A stretch of 64,000 nt of DNA from Streptomyces sp. NBC_01707 (GCF_041438805.1 NZ_CP109190.1:8370001-8434000), one strand, 5' to 3'. Counted from the stretch's first letter, positions 45,219 through 54,245 are shown. The notes: generated by a model not told the origin, from the sequence alone. Program-made: numbers and translations.

Positions 45219-45851
45219 TCAGGTGTCCTGGCCGGGTGAGCCGAGTCGGCGGATCAGCACGATCGCGGCTTCGGTGATCTTGTTGGCCTGGCGCTTGTTC
45301 GGGCACGTCGCGATCTCTCGTCCCGCCTCGCCGATGATCGTGGTCAGCACCGCCACCGTGAGCCGGTCGACCGAGTCGATGCCGGCGCCGAGCAGCACGG
45401 CGTTCTGCCGGACCCATTCCCGGCTGCGGGTGCGCCGGACCAGCTCGAAGCCCGGTGGCCCGTCGCCGTCCATGAACAGCCTGGCCAGATCGCGGCGCTG
45501 CCAGGAGCCCTCGAGAAATGCGCGGGCGCCCACGACGAACAGGTCGAGCGGGTCCTCACCCTCGCCCGCGGCCCGGGCCGCGGCGACCGCTGTCACCGCG
45601 TTCTGCTCATGGGCGGCCTGGTGTTCCTCCCACAGGGCGAGGAAGAGCTCGGTCTTCCCGCCGAAGTGGTGGTAGAGGCTGCCCACGCTGGACCCGGCCC
45701 GTTCCACCACCCCTGCGATGCTCGCCTCGGCGAAGCCCTGTTCGCAGAACACCTCACGCGCGGCGTTGAGCAACACCCGGCGGGTCTCCGCTGTGCGGCT
45801 CCACTGCCAGGCGTTCCCGCCGGCCGCGGCGCTGCTCGCGCTTCGTGCCAT
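45219..45851 (-). CDS. TetR/AcrR family transcriptional regulator
   Basis: A 210-aa regulator with an N-terminal TetR helix-turn-helix (TRRVLLNAAREVFCEQGFAEASIAGVVERAGSSVGSLYHHFGGKTELFLALW, about residues 22-75) and a helical ligand-binding C-terminus. ATG 45851 has the very strong AAGGAGGGG 5 nt upstream. It lies between the thioesterase and the divergent acyl-CoA dehydrogenase operon, so it is the natural candidate for the TAGAR-N5-TTCTA sites and may sense an acyl-CoA of the pathway. Confidence 0.92.
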   Translation of the reverse strand: MARSASSAAAGGNAWQWSRTAETRRVLLNAAREVFCEQGFAEASIAGVVERAGSSVGSLYHHFGGKTELFLALWEEHQAAHEQNAVTAVAAARAAGEGEDPLDLFVVGARAFLEGSWQRRDLARLFMDGDGPPGFELVRRTRSREWVRQNAVLLGAGIDSVDRLTVAVLTTIIGEAGREIATCPNKRQANKITEAAIVLIRRLGSPGQDT

Positions 45852-46049
45852 GGGATCCCCTCCTTGCCTTCGTTGACGGGCATCGACGCGGTCCACCGTA
45901 CCGAATCCAATCTTAGAATTGCCGTCGGGGATGTTTCGTCGACGTTTCGTGAGTCTTCCATGATCGGTGGCGTCGGCCGTGGTGGCGCCGATTCGCAAGT
46001 TACCGCCAAGGGCGGCCGGTTGTGCGTGAACCGGCTTGCGGCAGGCGTC

Positions 46050-46079
46050 TTGACACGCTCGTCCGGCCGGGCGCAGGCT
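46050..46079 (+). promoter_or_regulatory. Promoter of acyl-CoA dehydrogenase operon
   Basis: TTGACA (46050-46055), 18-nt spacer, CAGGCT (46074-46079), with the operator-like repeat starting 12 nt downstream. Confidence 0.6.
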
Positions 46080-46090
46080 GAGCCAATTCC

Positions 46091-46105
46091 TAGAGTTCCG
46101 TTCTA
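46091..46105 (+). promoter_or_regulatory. TetR-type operator, site B (TAGAG-N5-TTCTA)
   Basis: TAGAGTTCCGTTCTA has the same 15-nt geometry as site A at 42343 (one arm mismatch) and also lies at the predicted transcription start, consistent with one repressor controlling both operons. Confidence 0.6.
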
Positions 46106-46160
46106 GAAAAGGACCCCGGGTGGTCACCCGCGCGTCCTGAGAAGGAAAGGACACCGCTCG

Positions 46161-47333
46161 ATGGTCGATTTCTCCCTCAGTGTCGAGGAACGTCAGATCC
46201 GGGACACGGTCCGCGCGTTCATCTCCAAGGAGGTGATGCCGCTGGAACAGGAGGTGCTGCGCAACGAACGGGCGGGCGTTCCCGCGATCGCCCTGGATGT
46301 CCTGGCCGAGCTGCGGGCCAAGGCCCGCCGGGCGGGCTTCTGGGGAATGAACACGCCCGAGGAGTACGGCGGGATGAACCTGGGCGCCGTCATGTCCGCG
46401 ATCCTGGCGATGGAGACCGGCAGGACGTACGTTCCCTTCAGCTTCGGCGGCTCGGCGGACAACATCCTCTACAGCTGCAACGACGAGCAGAAGCAGCGCT
46501 ACCTCATCCCGACGATCGAGGGTGAGCGGCGGTCCTGTTTCGCGATCACCGAGCCGGGAGCCGGATCCGACGCACGCAACATCCGTACCCGCGCGATGCG
46601 CGACGGCGGCGACTGGGTGATCAACGGGGAGAAGACCTTCATCACCGGCGGCAACGAGGCCGACTTCGTGATGGTGTTCGCCGTCACCGACCCGGACAAG
46701 GGTGCGGACGGCGGAGTGACCTGCTTCCTCGTCGACCGGGACATGGGCTGGAAGTCCGAACCGATCCCCACGATGGGCCAGTGGGGTCCGGCGGCACTCG
46801 TCTTCGACGACGTGCGTGTTCCCGACGAGAACGTACTCGGCGAGGTCGGCCACGGTTTCGCGCTGGCGCTGCGGTGGATCGGCCAGGGCCGTTACATGAT
46901 CCCGGCCCGTGCGATCGGTTCCGCCGAGCGGATGCTGCAGATGGCGATCGACTACGCCAAGATCCGGACGTCCATGGGCAACCCGATCGCCGAGTACCAG
47001 GCGATCCAGTGGCAGATCGCGGACTCGCAGGTGGAGATCGAGTCCACGAAGTGGCTCACGCTGTACGCGGCTTGGCGCGTCCAGCAGGGCATGGACGCGC
47101 GCCACGCCTCCTCCATCGCCAAGCTCAACGGCGCGCTCATGGCCAACCAGGTCGTGGATCGTGTGCTGCAGATCCATGGCGGGATGGGGTACACCAAGGA
47201 ACTGCCGATCGAGCGCTGGTACCGGGAGTTGCGACTGCTGCGGATCTTCGAGGGCACCGACGAGATCCAGCGCCGCACCATCGCCCGCAACCTGCTCAAG
47301 GGCCATGTGCGGCTGGGTGGGATCGGCGAATGA
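46161..47333 (+). CDS. Acyl-CoA dehydrogenase
   Basis: A 390-aa flavoprotein of the ACAD family: N-terminal helical domain, CFAITEPGAGSDARNI and FITGGNEADFVMVFAVTD in the beta domain, FAD/CoA loop, and the C-terminal QIHGGMGYTKELPIERWYRELRLLRIFEGTDEIQRR, where the Glu of FEGTDE is in the position of the catalytic base. It forms the trans-2-enoyl-CoA for the MaoC hydratase. Starts with ATG after GAAAGGA; first gene of a four-gene coupled operon. Confidence 0.94.
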   Translation: MVDFSLSVEERQIRDTVRAFISKEVMPLEQEVLRNERAGVPAIALDVLAELRAKARRAGFWGMNTPEEYGGMNLGAVMSAILAMETGRTYVPFSFGGSADNILYSCNDEQKQRYLIPTIEGERRSCFAITEPGAGSDARNIRTRAMRDGGDWVINGEKTFITGGNEADFVMVFAVTDPDKGADGGVTCFLVDRDMGWKSEPIPTMGQWGPAALVFDDVRVPDENVLGEVGHGFALALRWIGQGRYMIPARAIGSAERMLQMAIDYAKIRTSMGNPIAEYQAIQWQIADSQVEIESTKWLTLYAAWRVQQGMDARHASSIAKLNGALMANQVVDRVLQIHGGMGYTKELPIERWYRELRLLRIFEGTDEIQRRTIARNLLKGHVRLGGIGE

Positions 47334-48484
47334 GGGCCCGCAGGCGCGCGGCGATCGTCGGGGTGGCCGAGTCGGAGGTGGGCAGGACCCCGCACCTGAC
47401 CGTGCTGTCCCAACAGGCAAGGGCGAGCCGGGGGGCGCTGGCCGAGGCCGGGCTGGGCCCCCAGGACGTGGACGCCCTGTTCGTGGCCGGAAACTGGTCC
47501 TGGGCACCCGCGCTGACGCTGGCCGAGTATCTGGGACTCCAGCCGGACTACCTGGACGGCACCAACATCGGCGGATCGTCCTTCGAGGCCCACCTCGGCC
47601 ACGCGGCGGCGGCCATCGAAGCCGGGGTGATCGACGTCGCTCTGATCACCTACGGCAGCACCCAGCGCAGCAACCGCTCACGCAACGCCCCACGGCCACC
47701 CGCGTCGCTCACCGAGCAGTTCGACCGGCCCTACGGGCTGCCGCAGCCGGTCGGCGCCTACGCGCTGGCGGCCAACCGCTACCTCCACCAGTACGGTGCG
47801 ACCAGCGAACAGCTGGCCGAAGTGGCGGTGAGCGCACGGCAGTGGGCGGCACTCAACCCGGACGCGTACCACCGTCACCCGATCACGGTCGACGACGTGC
47901 TCGCCTCGCCGATGATCAGCGATCCGCTGCACCTGCTGGACTGCTGCCTGGTCACCGACGGTGGCGGCGCGGTGGTCGTGGCGGCCGAGGACCGCTGGCC
48001 CGACGTGGACACCCGTCCGGTCGTCGTGCTCGGCCACGGCGAGACCACCACGCACAGCAGCATCGCCCAGATGCCGGACCTGACCGTCACCGGTGCTGCC
48101 CGCTCGGGACCGACGGCGATGAAGATGGCCGACGTGACGCACGACGACCTCGACCTGCTGGAGATCTACGACTCCTTCACCATCACAGTCCTGCTGACCC
48201 TGGAGTCACTGGGGTTCTGCAAACCGGGGGAGGCCGGGGACTTCGTCGCCCACGGGCGTACCGCCCCCGGTGGACCGGTGCCGATGAACACCAACGGCGG
48301 CGGTCTGTCCTACACGCACCCCGGTATGTACGGGATCTTCCTGCTCATCGAGGCGACCCGGCAACTGCGGCACGACTTCGCCGGCGACCCGCGCCGCCAG
48401 GTCGACGGTGCCGGACTGGCCCTGGTGCACGGGACCGGCGGCGTGCTGTCGTCCACCTCGACCGTCGTACTCGGAAGGAGTTGA
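47330..48484 (+). CDS. Thiolase family protein lacking the nucleophilic Cys
   Basis: A 384-aa thiolase-fold protein of the SCP-x/Ltp2-like branch. Where thiolases have the acyl-accepting Cys, it reads NIGGSSFEAHLGHAAAAI, so Ser replaces Cys; the His loop (GGGLSYTHPGMYG) is kept. The DUF35 OB-fold protein encoded next is the usual partner of this branch, as with Ltp2 aldolases and BbsAB-type thiolases. It may therefore catalyse retro-aldol or unusual thiolytic cleavage. The ATG overlaps the dehydrogenase stop (ATGA). Confidence 0.87.
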   Translation: MRARRRAAIVGVAESEVGRTPHLTVLSQQARASRGALAEAGLGPQDVDALFVAGNWSWAPALTLAEYLGLQPDYLDGTNIGGSSFEAHLGHAAAAIEAGVIDVALITYGSTQRSNRSRNAPRPPASLTEQFDRPYGLPQPVGAYALAANRYLHQYGATSEQLAEVAVSARQWAALNPDAYHRHPITVDDVLASPMISDPLHLLDCCLVTDGGGAVVVAAEDRWPDVDTRPVVVLGHGETTTHSSIAQMPDLTVTGAARSGPTAMKMADVTHDDLDLLEIYDSFTITVLLTLESLGFCKPGEAGDFVAHGRTAPGGPVPMNTNGGGLSYTHPGMYGIFLLIEATRQLRHDFAGDPRRQVDGAGLALVHGTGGVLSSTSTVVLGRS

Positions 48485-48489
48485 TCAGC

Positions 48490-48888
48490 GTGGCGGACCT
48501 TGCTCCGGATGTCGAGACGAGGCCGTTCTGGGACGGCATAGCCGCGGGAGAGCTGCGCCTGCAGCGTTGCGGCGACTGCGGCCGTGCGGTGTTCTATCCG
48601 AGGGCGCTCTGCCCGCACTGCTTCGGTGACCGCTTGGAGTGGTTCACTTCGCCGGGAACCGGCACCGTCTACTCGTACACCGTCGCGCACCGCGCCTTCA
48701 GCCCGTCCGCCGGGGAGCCTCCTTACACGGTTGCGCTGATCGACCTCGACGAGGGCGTGCGGATGATGTCCAGGATCGTCGGCGGGGACCGGGTACGCAT
48801 CGGCGACCGCGTCGAGCTGGAGATCACCCGCCTGGGTGGCGACGATTCTCCGGAGCTGCCGTGCTTCCGGGTGGTGGAGGCGATATGA
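48490..48888 (+). CDS. Zn-ribbon OB-fold (DUF35) protein
   Basis: A 132-aa protein with an N-terminal zinc ribbon CxxC...CPHC (LQRCGDCGRAVFYPRALCPHCFG) and a C-terminal OB fold (GTGTVYSYTVAHRAF, PYTVALIDLDEGVRMMSRIVG), the DUF35 architecture. Such proteins bind acyl-CoA and form a complex with the thiolase-like enzyme encoded immediately upstream. GTG 48490 has AAGGAG 9 nt before it. Overlaps the next gene by 4 nt. Confidence 0.92.
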   Translation: MADLAPDVETRPFWDGIAAGELRLQRCGDCGRAVFYPRALCPHCFGDRLEWFTSPGTGTVYSYTVAHRAFSPSAGEPPYTVALIDLDEGVRMMSRIVGGDRVRIGDRVELEITRLGGDDSPELPCFRVVEAI

Positions 48889-51014
48889 GCGCGCCCACCA
48901 CGCAAGCGGGTGCCGAGGCCATGCGCGCGCTGTTCGCCCCGAAGTCCATCGCCCTGGTCGGCGCCACCGACAAGTCGGGATGGTCGCTGGCCACGTTCGA
49001 CAACCTGCGCAACCACGGCTTCTCAGGACGTGTCCATCTGGTCAATCCACGCACCGAGGTGGTGCACGGACAGCACGCCCATCGCAGCCTCTCGGACATC
49101 GGCGAGCCGGTCGACATGGCCTACGTCATGGTGCCGACAGCCGCTGTGCTCCCGGTACTTCGGGAAGGTGCCGGTCTGGGCATCCGGAGTTATGTGGTGC
49201 TCACCGCGGGCTTCGGCGAGACGGGCCCGGAGGGCAGGCGCAGGGAGGAGGAGATCCTCGACTTCGCACGCGAGAACCGGCTGACCGTACTGGGCCCCAA
49301 TGGCAACGGCTACATCAACGCCACGGCGGGGACGACCCCCTACGGGCTCCCGATCCCGGCGCCGCTGCTCGGCGGCCCGGTGGGGGTGGTGCTGCAGAGC
49401 GGTGCCCTGGCCAGCTCCATACTCTCCTTCGCGCAGGCACGGAACGTGGGGCTGAGCCTGCTCACTTCCATGGGCAACGAGACGATGGTGTCGGTCACCG
49501 ACGTCATCGACTACCTGGTGGACGACCCGGCGACCAAGGTGATCGCACTGTTCCTGGAGTCCGTGCGTCACCCGGAACGGTTCGCCCGCGCCGCCCGCCG
49601 CGCCGCTCGGGCCGGCAAACCGATCGTGGCGCTCAAGATCGGGTCGAGCAAGATCGCCTCGCACACCGCGCAGGCCCACACCGGGGCACTGGTGGGGGAC
49701 GATCGCGTGATCGACGCCGCGTTCGGGCAGCTGGGTGTGGTCCGGGTCAGTTCGCTCGAGGACCTGATCATCACGTCCGGGCTGCTGGCCCAGGTCGGCC
49801 GGATCGACGGTCCGCGGATCGGCGTGGTGACACCCTCGGGCGGGGCCTGCGAGGTCATCGCCGACCGGGCCGAGCAGGAGGGGCTCGAGCTGCCCCCCTT
49901 CGCACCGGAGACGGTGGCGCGACTGAAGGAGATCCTGCCCGGCTTCGCGACCGTGCAGAACCCCCTGGACGTCACCGGGTACGTGGTGGTGGACCGGACC
50001 CTGCTCGGCCGCGCGCTGGAGGTCGTCGCCGACGACCCGGGCATCGACGCGGTCATGCTGCTGTCCGACCTTCCCCGGGTGGTGCCGGCCGATCCGGCTC
50101 TGACACTCCTGCACTTCGGAGCCACCGCGCAGCGCATCCGCGACGCGAGCCGCCCGGTGATGGTGGCCAGCAACATCCTCACCGACATCACCGAATTCGG
50201 CCGACATGTACAGGAGGAGACCGGCTTTCCGTATGTGGCCGGCGGGATCGAGCATGCGGTGACGGCGATCGGCGCGGCCGTGCGCTGGTCCCGGGACCTG
50301 CCCCGGGCCGCCGCCGGCCCGGTGGGGCCTGCGGCGGGCCCCCGGCCGGTGGTGCACGGCCCGACCTCCGGGGTGTGGACGGAGTACCGGGCTTCGCAGC
50401 TGCTCGGCGACAACGGCATCCCGGTCGTGCCTTCCGCCCCGGCCGCAACGGAGGACGAGGCGGTGGTGGCGGCGGAACAATTCGGATACCCCGTGGTGCT
50501 CAAGGCAGTTGCCGACGGCCTCGGTCACAAGAGCGACATCGGCGGGGTCCGGCTGGGACTGGGAGGAGCCGACGAAGTGCGCCGGGCCCACCGCGAGGTA
50601 TGTGCCGTCCTGCGGGAGCGCGGACTCGCGGGCATCGGGACCCTGGTGCAGCCGCAGCGCAGCGGCGGAGTGGAACTGCTCGTCGGCGTGGTCCGTGACC
50701 CCGCGTGGGGGCTGACCATGGCGGTCGGCCTCGGCGGCGTGTGGGTCGAGGTACTGCGCGACTCGGTGCTGCGCCTGTTGCCGGTCGGCGCCGACGACAT
50801 ACGCCGGGCCCTCGGCGAACTGCGTGGCGCCCGGCTGCTGGACGGCGCACGCGGCACCGAACCCGCGGACCTCGACAGGGTCGCCGAGGTCATTGCCCGT
50901 ATCGCCGGACTCGCGGCCGGCCTGGGACCCGGTCTCGAGTCACTGGAGGTCAACCCCCTTCTCGTTCAAGGGAGTCGGGTCGAGGCGCTGGACGCGCTGA
51001 TCACCTGGAGCTGA
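48885..51014 (+). CDS. Acetate-CoA ligase (NDP-forming type) family acyl-CoA synthetase
   Basis: A 709-aa single-chain NDP-forming acyl-CoA synthetase. Order: CoA-binding Rossmann domain (IALVGATDKSGWSLATFDNLRNHG), succinyl-CoA-ligase-like domains with the phospho-His region ASHTAQAHTGALVGDD (about residues 259-274), and a C-terminal ATP-grasp domain (YPVVLKAVADGLGHKSDIGGVRLGL). It activates a carboxylic acid to its CoA thioester and would be the entry step of the pathway. ATG overlaps the DUF35 stop. A large terminator-like hairpin follows. Confidence 0.9.
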   Translation: MSAPTTQAGAEAMRALFAPKSIALVGATDKSGWSLATFDNLRNHGFSGRVHLVNPRTEVVHGQHAHRSLSDIGEPVDMAYVMVPTAAVLPVLREGAGLGIRSYVVLTAGFGETGPEGRRREEEILDFARENRLTVLGPNGNGYINATAGTTPYGLPIPAPLLGGPVGVVLQSGALASSILSFAQARNVGLSLLTSMGNETMVSVTDVIDYLVDDPATKVIALFLESVRHPERFARAARRAARAGKPIVALKIGSSKIASHTAQAHTGALVGDDRVIDAAFGQLGVVRVSSLEDLIITSGLLAQVGRIDGPRIGVVTPSGGACEVIADRAEQEGLELPPFAPETVARLKEILPGFATVQNPLDVTGYVVVDRTLLGRALEVVADDPGIDAVMLLSDLPRVVPADPALTLLHFGATAQRIRDASRPVMVASNILTDITEFGRHVQEETGFPYVAGGIEHAVTAIGAAVRWSRDLPRAAAGPVGPAAGPRPVVHGPTSGVWTEYRASQLLGDNGIPVVPSAPAATEDEAVVAAEQFGYPVVLKAVADGLGHKSDIGGVRLGLGGADEVRRAHREVCAVLRERGLAGIGTLVQPQRSGGVELLVGVVRDPAWGLTMAVGLGGVWVEVLRDSVLRLLPVGADDIRRALGELRGARLLDGARGTEPADLDRVAEVIARIAGLAAGLGPGLESLEVNPLLVQGSRVEALDALITWS

Positions 51015-51377
51015 GCCGCACACCTGCGGCACCTGTCCGAAGGCCGCCGCGGTCGCCTGCTGCGACCGTGGCGGCCTTCGCCTTACCGGGGTCCGGCAGG
51101 TAGCCGCCTGCCCTGTTCTCCGGACCGTCGATACGGGCCGGGGCGCGAGCGGTGCCGTCCGGTTCCGACGGAGCGCGGCCTGCGCCCTCCGCCTACAGGC
51201 AGGACCACGGCCCCGGGATGCAGCCGGGAGACGTGCACCTCCCTGGCCCCGGCACGGCAGTCCGATATCGATGGAAATCGCATCACAGAGGGAAATTCTG
51301 TTCCGCGGCTCCGCCTGCGACCACGGGGCGGCGCCGGTGGAACCAGCCGGAAATCCACTCGCAGAAAGGTCAGAGCG
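51015..51377. other. Intergenic region with terminator and MFS promoter
   Basis: 363 bases. The left part holds the hairpin 51038-51080. The right part must hold the promoter of the MFS gene; it is AT-richer around 51265-51300 but no clear hexamers or TAGAA-type operator are visible. No gene seen. Confidence 0.5.
51038..51080 (+). terminator. Terminator hairpin after acyl-CoA catabolic operon
   Basis: A 19-bp stem (51038-51056 with 51062-51080; one G-T pair) with a CTGCT loop, 24 bp past the CoA ligase stop. Confidence 0.85.
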
Positions 51378-52712
51378 ATGAAGCTCTCCTACGTACGCGA
51401 ACTCGACGAATACCCGACCGGCGGGCGCCGGATGCGGATCCTCACCATGGCCGTCCTTGCCGTCCTGATCGGGTCCTACGAGGGGCAGATCGCTCCCGTG
51501 GTTCCGCTGCTCCTCAAGGACCTGCACATGTCCCTGGCCACCTACGGCACCGTGTCCGCGCTGGCAACCGTCGCCGGTGCGCTCGCCTCGGTCCTCGGCG
51601 GGCGGCTCACCGACAACCTGGGCCGGGTGCGCCTGCTCATCCCGCTCATGCTGCTGACGACCGTCTGTTGCCTGGTCATGACCGCGGTCCACTCACCGAC
51701 GCAACTGATGCTGGCCCGCATCGCACTGTCCGTCATCGACGGAATGGCCATGGCCGGCACCGCCCCGCTGGTTCGTGACTTCTCACCGCGGATGGGCCGC
51801 GCGCAGGCGTTCGGATTCTGGACCTGGGGGCCTGTGGGGGCCAACTTCCTTGCTGCCGCTGTCGCGAGCGCCACTCTGCCGCTCTTCCACGACTCCTGGC
51901 GGTCCCAGTTCGTCATCATGGCCGCGATATCACTCGTGGTATCCCTCATGATCGCGTTCAACATCGCCGACCTGTCGCCGCAGTTGCGCGCGCGTATCCA
52001 GCAGACCGAACGGCAGGCGTTCACACCGGACGGCCGTGGCACGGCGCCCCGGGCCCGTGACCTGCTCACACACCGCACCATCTGGGCGCATGTCGTCGGC
52101 ATCGGACTGTGGCTGATCCTTTACCTGACGCTCTCCCTGTACGGTCCGACCATGCTCGCGCACTCCTTCGGCCTCGGAGCGGCCAAGGCGTCGGGGATCA
52201 TGTCGGTCTTCTGGGTGCTCAATCTGCTCACCGTCGTGGTGAGCGGCCGGATCTCGGACCGGTTGCAGCTGCGCAAGCCGATCTGTGTGGCCGGGACTGC
52301 CGCGGCAGTCGCGATCACGGGATATCTGGTGATGTTGATGGGCCGTCAGGACGTTTCCCAAATCCATCTGATGCTCACCGGCGCGCTGCTGGGCGGCGCA
52401 CTGGGCGTCGCGTACGGGCCGTGGATGGCGAACTTCTCCGAGGACGCCGAAGACATCGATCCGCGGCTGCAGGGCAGTGCCTGGGGCCTGTTCGGATTCG
52501 TCTCCAAGGGTGCGGCGGTCCTGGCCCTGTTCGCCGTGCCGCGGGTGGTGGAGAGCAGCAGCTGGCACACCTGGATGATCATCGCAATGTGCTGCACGGT
52601 GCTGTTCATCCCGGCGGTGCTGCTGTTCCACGGGCCGTGGCGGCGTACGGGCACCGAGGTGATGCCCGTGCTGGCGCCGACCGCGAGCACGGGCACGGGC
52701 GCGGCGGACTGA
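51378..52712 (+). CDS. MFS transporter
   Basis: A 444-aa transporter with 12 predicted helices. The loop 2-3 motif GGRLTDNLGRVRLL, helix 5 region FWTWGPVGANFLAAAVA and a long central loop (NIADLSPQLRARIQQTERQ) fit the sugar-phosphate/aromatic acid type of MFS importers. AAAGG before ATG. Next to the CoA ligase operon, it is likely to import the acid degraded by the cluster. It ends 2 bp from the stop of the opposing second MFS gene. Confidence 0.9.
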   Translation: MKLSYVRELDEYPTGGRRMRILTMAVLAVLIGSYEGQIAPVVPLLLKDLHMSLATYGTVSALATVAGALASVLGGRLTDNLGRVRLLIPLMLLTTVCCLVMTAVHSPTQLMLARIALSVIDGMAMAGTAPLVRDFSPRMGRAQAFGFWTWGPVGANFLAAAVASATLPLFHDSWRSQFVIMAAISLVVSLMIAFNIADLSPQLRARIQQTERQAFTPDGRGTAPRARDLLTHRTIWAHVVGIGLWLILYLTLSLYGPTMLAHSFGLGAAKASGIMSVFWVLNLLTVVVSGRISDRLQLRKPICVAGTAAAVAITGYLVMLMGRQDVSQIHLMLTGALLGGALGVAYGPWMANFSEDAEDIDPRLQGSAWGLFGFVSKGAAVLALFAVPRVVESSSWHTWMIIAMCCTVLFIPAVLLFHGPWRRTGTEVMPVLAPTASTGTGAAD

Positions 52713-52714
52713 GA

Positions 52715-54205
52715 TCACGGCGCCTTGCCGACCGGTTCCTCGCTCGGCCGGATGCCTCCGGTGGTGACGCCCGTCGCCCGGTGCCGGCCGAGTGAGGCGA
52801 TCACCGACAGCGCGGAGATCCCCGTCATGACCAGCAGGGCCAGCCGATATCCGGTGACCAGTTGCATGACCCCGTGCGAGGAGACATCGGCGATCGTGCC
52901 GGCGAAGACGTACTGCCGAAGGCCGGCCGGCAGTGGACTGGTCACGAGCGACATGGCCAGAGCCGTGCTCACCACGACACCGGTGTTCTGCACCATCAGG
53001 CGCATCGCGTTGACGATGCCGATGCGCCGGGACGAAACCCCGTCCAGCAGGGCCGTGGTGTTGGCCGGCATGAACATTCCCGATCCGGCGCCGATGAGGA
53101 CCAGCGCGCAGGCGATCGGTGGGTAGCCGGTGTCCGCCGACATGTTCAGCAGCAGGAGGAGCAGGCCCGCGGTGCCGGTGGAGGTGCCCAGCAGCGCGAT
53201 CGTGCGCGGCGCCAGTCTTGCGTGCAGCATCCCCGAACACGCCGAGGCGATCATTGCGGCCACCGACAGTGGCAGCACCTTCAATCCGGCCGACACCGGG
53301 GACTCGCCGTGCACTGCCTGATAGAACAAGGCGATCAACAGCACCACCGCCATCCGCGCCACCGAGTTGAGGAACGAGGTGAGCAGGCCGAGGGCGAAAG
53401 GCGGGTCCCGGAACAGCGTCACGTCCATGACCGGGTGCGGGCTGCGTCGCTCGACCATCACGAACAGCGGTACCAGCAGGGCGCACAGGGTCAGGCAGGC
53501 GACGACCGCGGGATCGGTCCAACCGCTCTCACCGACCTGCGACAATCCGAACAGCAGGCTTCCGAGGCTGATCAGCACGAGCAGATTGCCCGTCGCGTCG
53601 ATGCCGCTCTCGCGCGCACGGCCGCCCACCTTGCGCAGCGCGACCGCACCCCAGGTCAGACACCCCAGCCCGATCGGCACGTTGTACCAGAACACCCACT
53701 GCCAGCCGAAACGGTCCGTCAGAAAGCCGCCCAGGGTCGGTCCCACCAGCTGGGCGACGGAGAACGAAGCGATGTAGACACCCATGCCGCGCCCCAGATG
53801 ACGCTGCGGGAACGCGTCGGCGAGCAGGGCCGCACTGTTGGTCAGCAACATCGCACCGCCGGCGGCCTGCACCGCACGCAGGCCGATCAGGTACCACACG
53901 CCGGGCGCGAAGCCCAGCAGCAGACTGGCTCCGGTGTAGGTGGCCAGGCCGAGCAGATACATGGTGCGCCGCCCGAACATGTCCGCCAACCGGCCGAACG
54001 CCACCATCAGTCCGGTATTGGTCAGCATGAACGACAGCAGGATCCAGTTCGCAGCGGTGGCGCTCGCATCGAAATGTCGCACCACCTGCGGTAATGCGAC
54101 ATTCAATGAGCTACTGCCCAGCGCCGTCAGGATGCTCGCCAGACTGACGACCGACAACGCGCGCCAGGCGTAACGGAGTTGGGCCTCCTCGTCGGATCCG
54201 GACAT
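52715..54205 (-). CDS. MFS transporter, DHA2 (EmrB/QacA) type
   Basis: A 496-aa drug/H+ antiporter-like protein with 14 predicted helices: motif A GRLADMFGRRTMYLLG, motif C-like AQLVGPTLGGFLTDRFGWQWVFWYNVPIGL, DHA2 length. It probably exports a toxic substrate or by-product. GGGAGGAG 5 nt before ATG. A degenerate TAGAA-type site (54246-54260) lies about 41 bp upstream, so it may share the TetR control of the catabolic genes. Confidence 0.9.
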   Translation of the reverse strand: MSGSDEEAQLRYAWRALSVVSLASILTALGSSSLNVALPQVVRHFDASATAANWILLSFMLTNTGLMVAFGRLADMFGRRTMYLLGLATYTGASLLLGFAPGVWYLIGLRAVQAAGGAMLLTNSAALLADAFPQRHLGRGMGVYIASFSVAQLVGPTLGGFLTDRFGWQWVFWYNVPIGLGCLTWGAVALRKVGGRARESGIDATGNLLVLISLGSLLFGLSQVGESGWTDPAVVACLTLCALLVPLFVMVERRSPHPVMDVTLFRDPPFALGLLTSFLNSVARMAVVLLIALFYQAVHGESPVSAGLKVLPLSVAAMIASACSGMLHARLAPRTIALLGTSTGTAGLLLLLLNMSADTGYPPIACALVLIGAGSGMFMPANTTALLDGVSSRRIGIVNAMRLMVQNTGVVVSTALAMSLVTSPLPAGLRQYVFAGTIADVSSHGVMQLVTGYRLALLVMTGISALSVIASLGRHRATGVTTGGIRPSEEPVGKAP

Positions 54206-54245
54206 GGGCGCTCCTCCCAGGATGCGAATTGTAAATCAGAATACT

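Larger units (their letters stand above)
45852..46160. other. Divergent TetR / acyl-CoA dehydrogenase control region
   Basis: 309 bases holding the rightward promoter and operator (46050-46105) and, near the TetR gene, CCAATCTTAGAATTGCCG (45907-45924), which resembles CCAATTCCTAGAGTTCCG at 46084-46101 and may be an autoregulatory half site. Confidence 0.5.

Noticed and set aside
45852..47507. Minus-strand frame extending the TetR gene to 762 codons
   Set aside because: The TetR fold begins at ATG 45851 with an excellent AAGGAGG; the extension is antisense to the acyl-CoA dehydrogenase.
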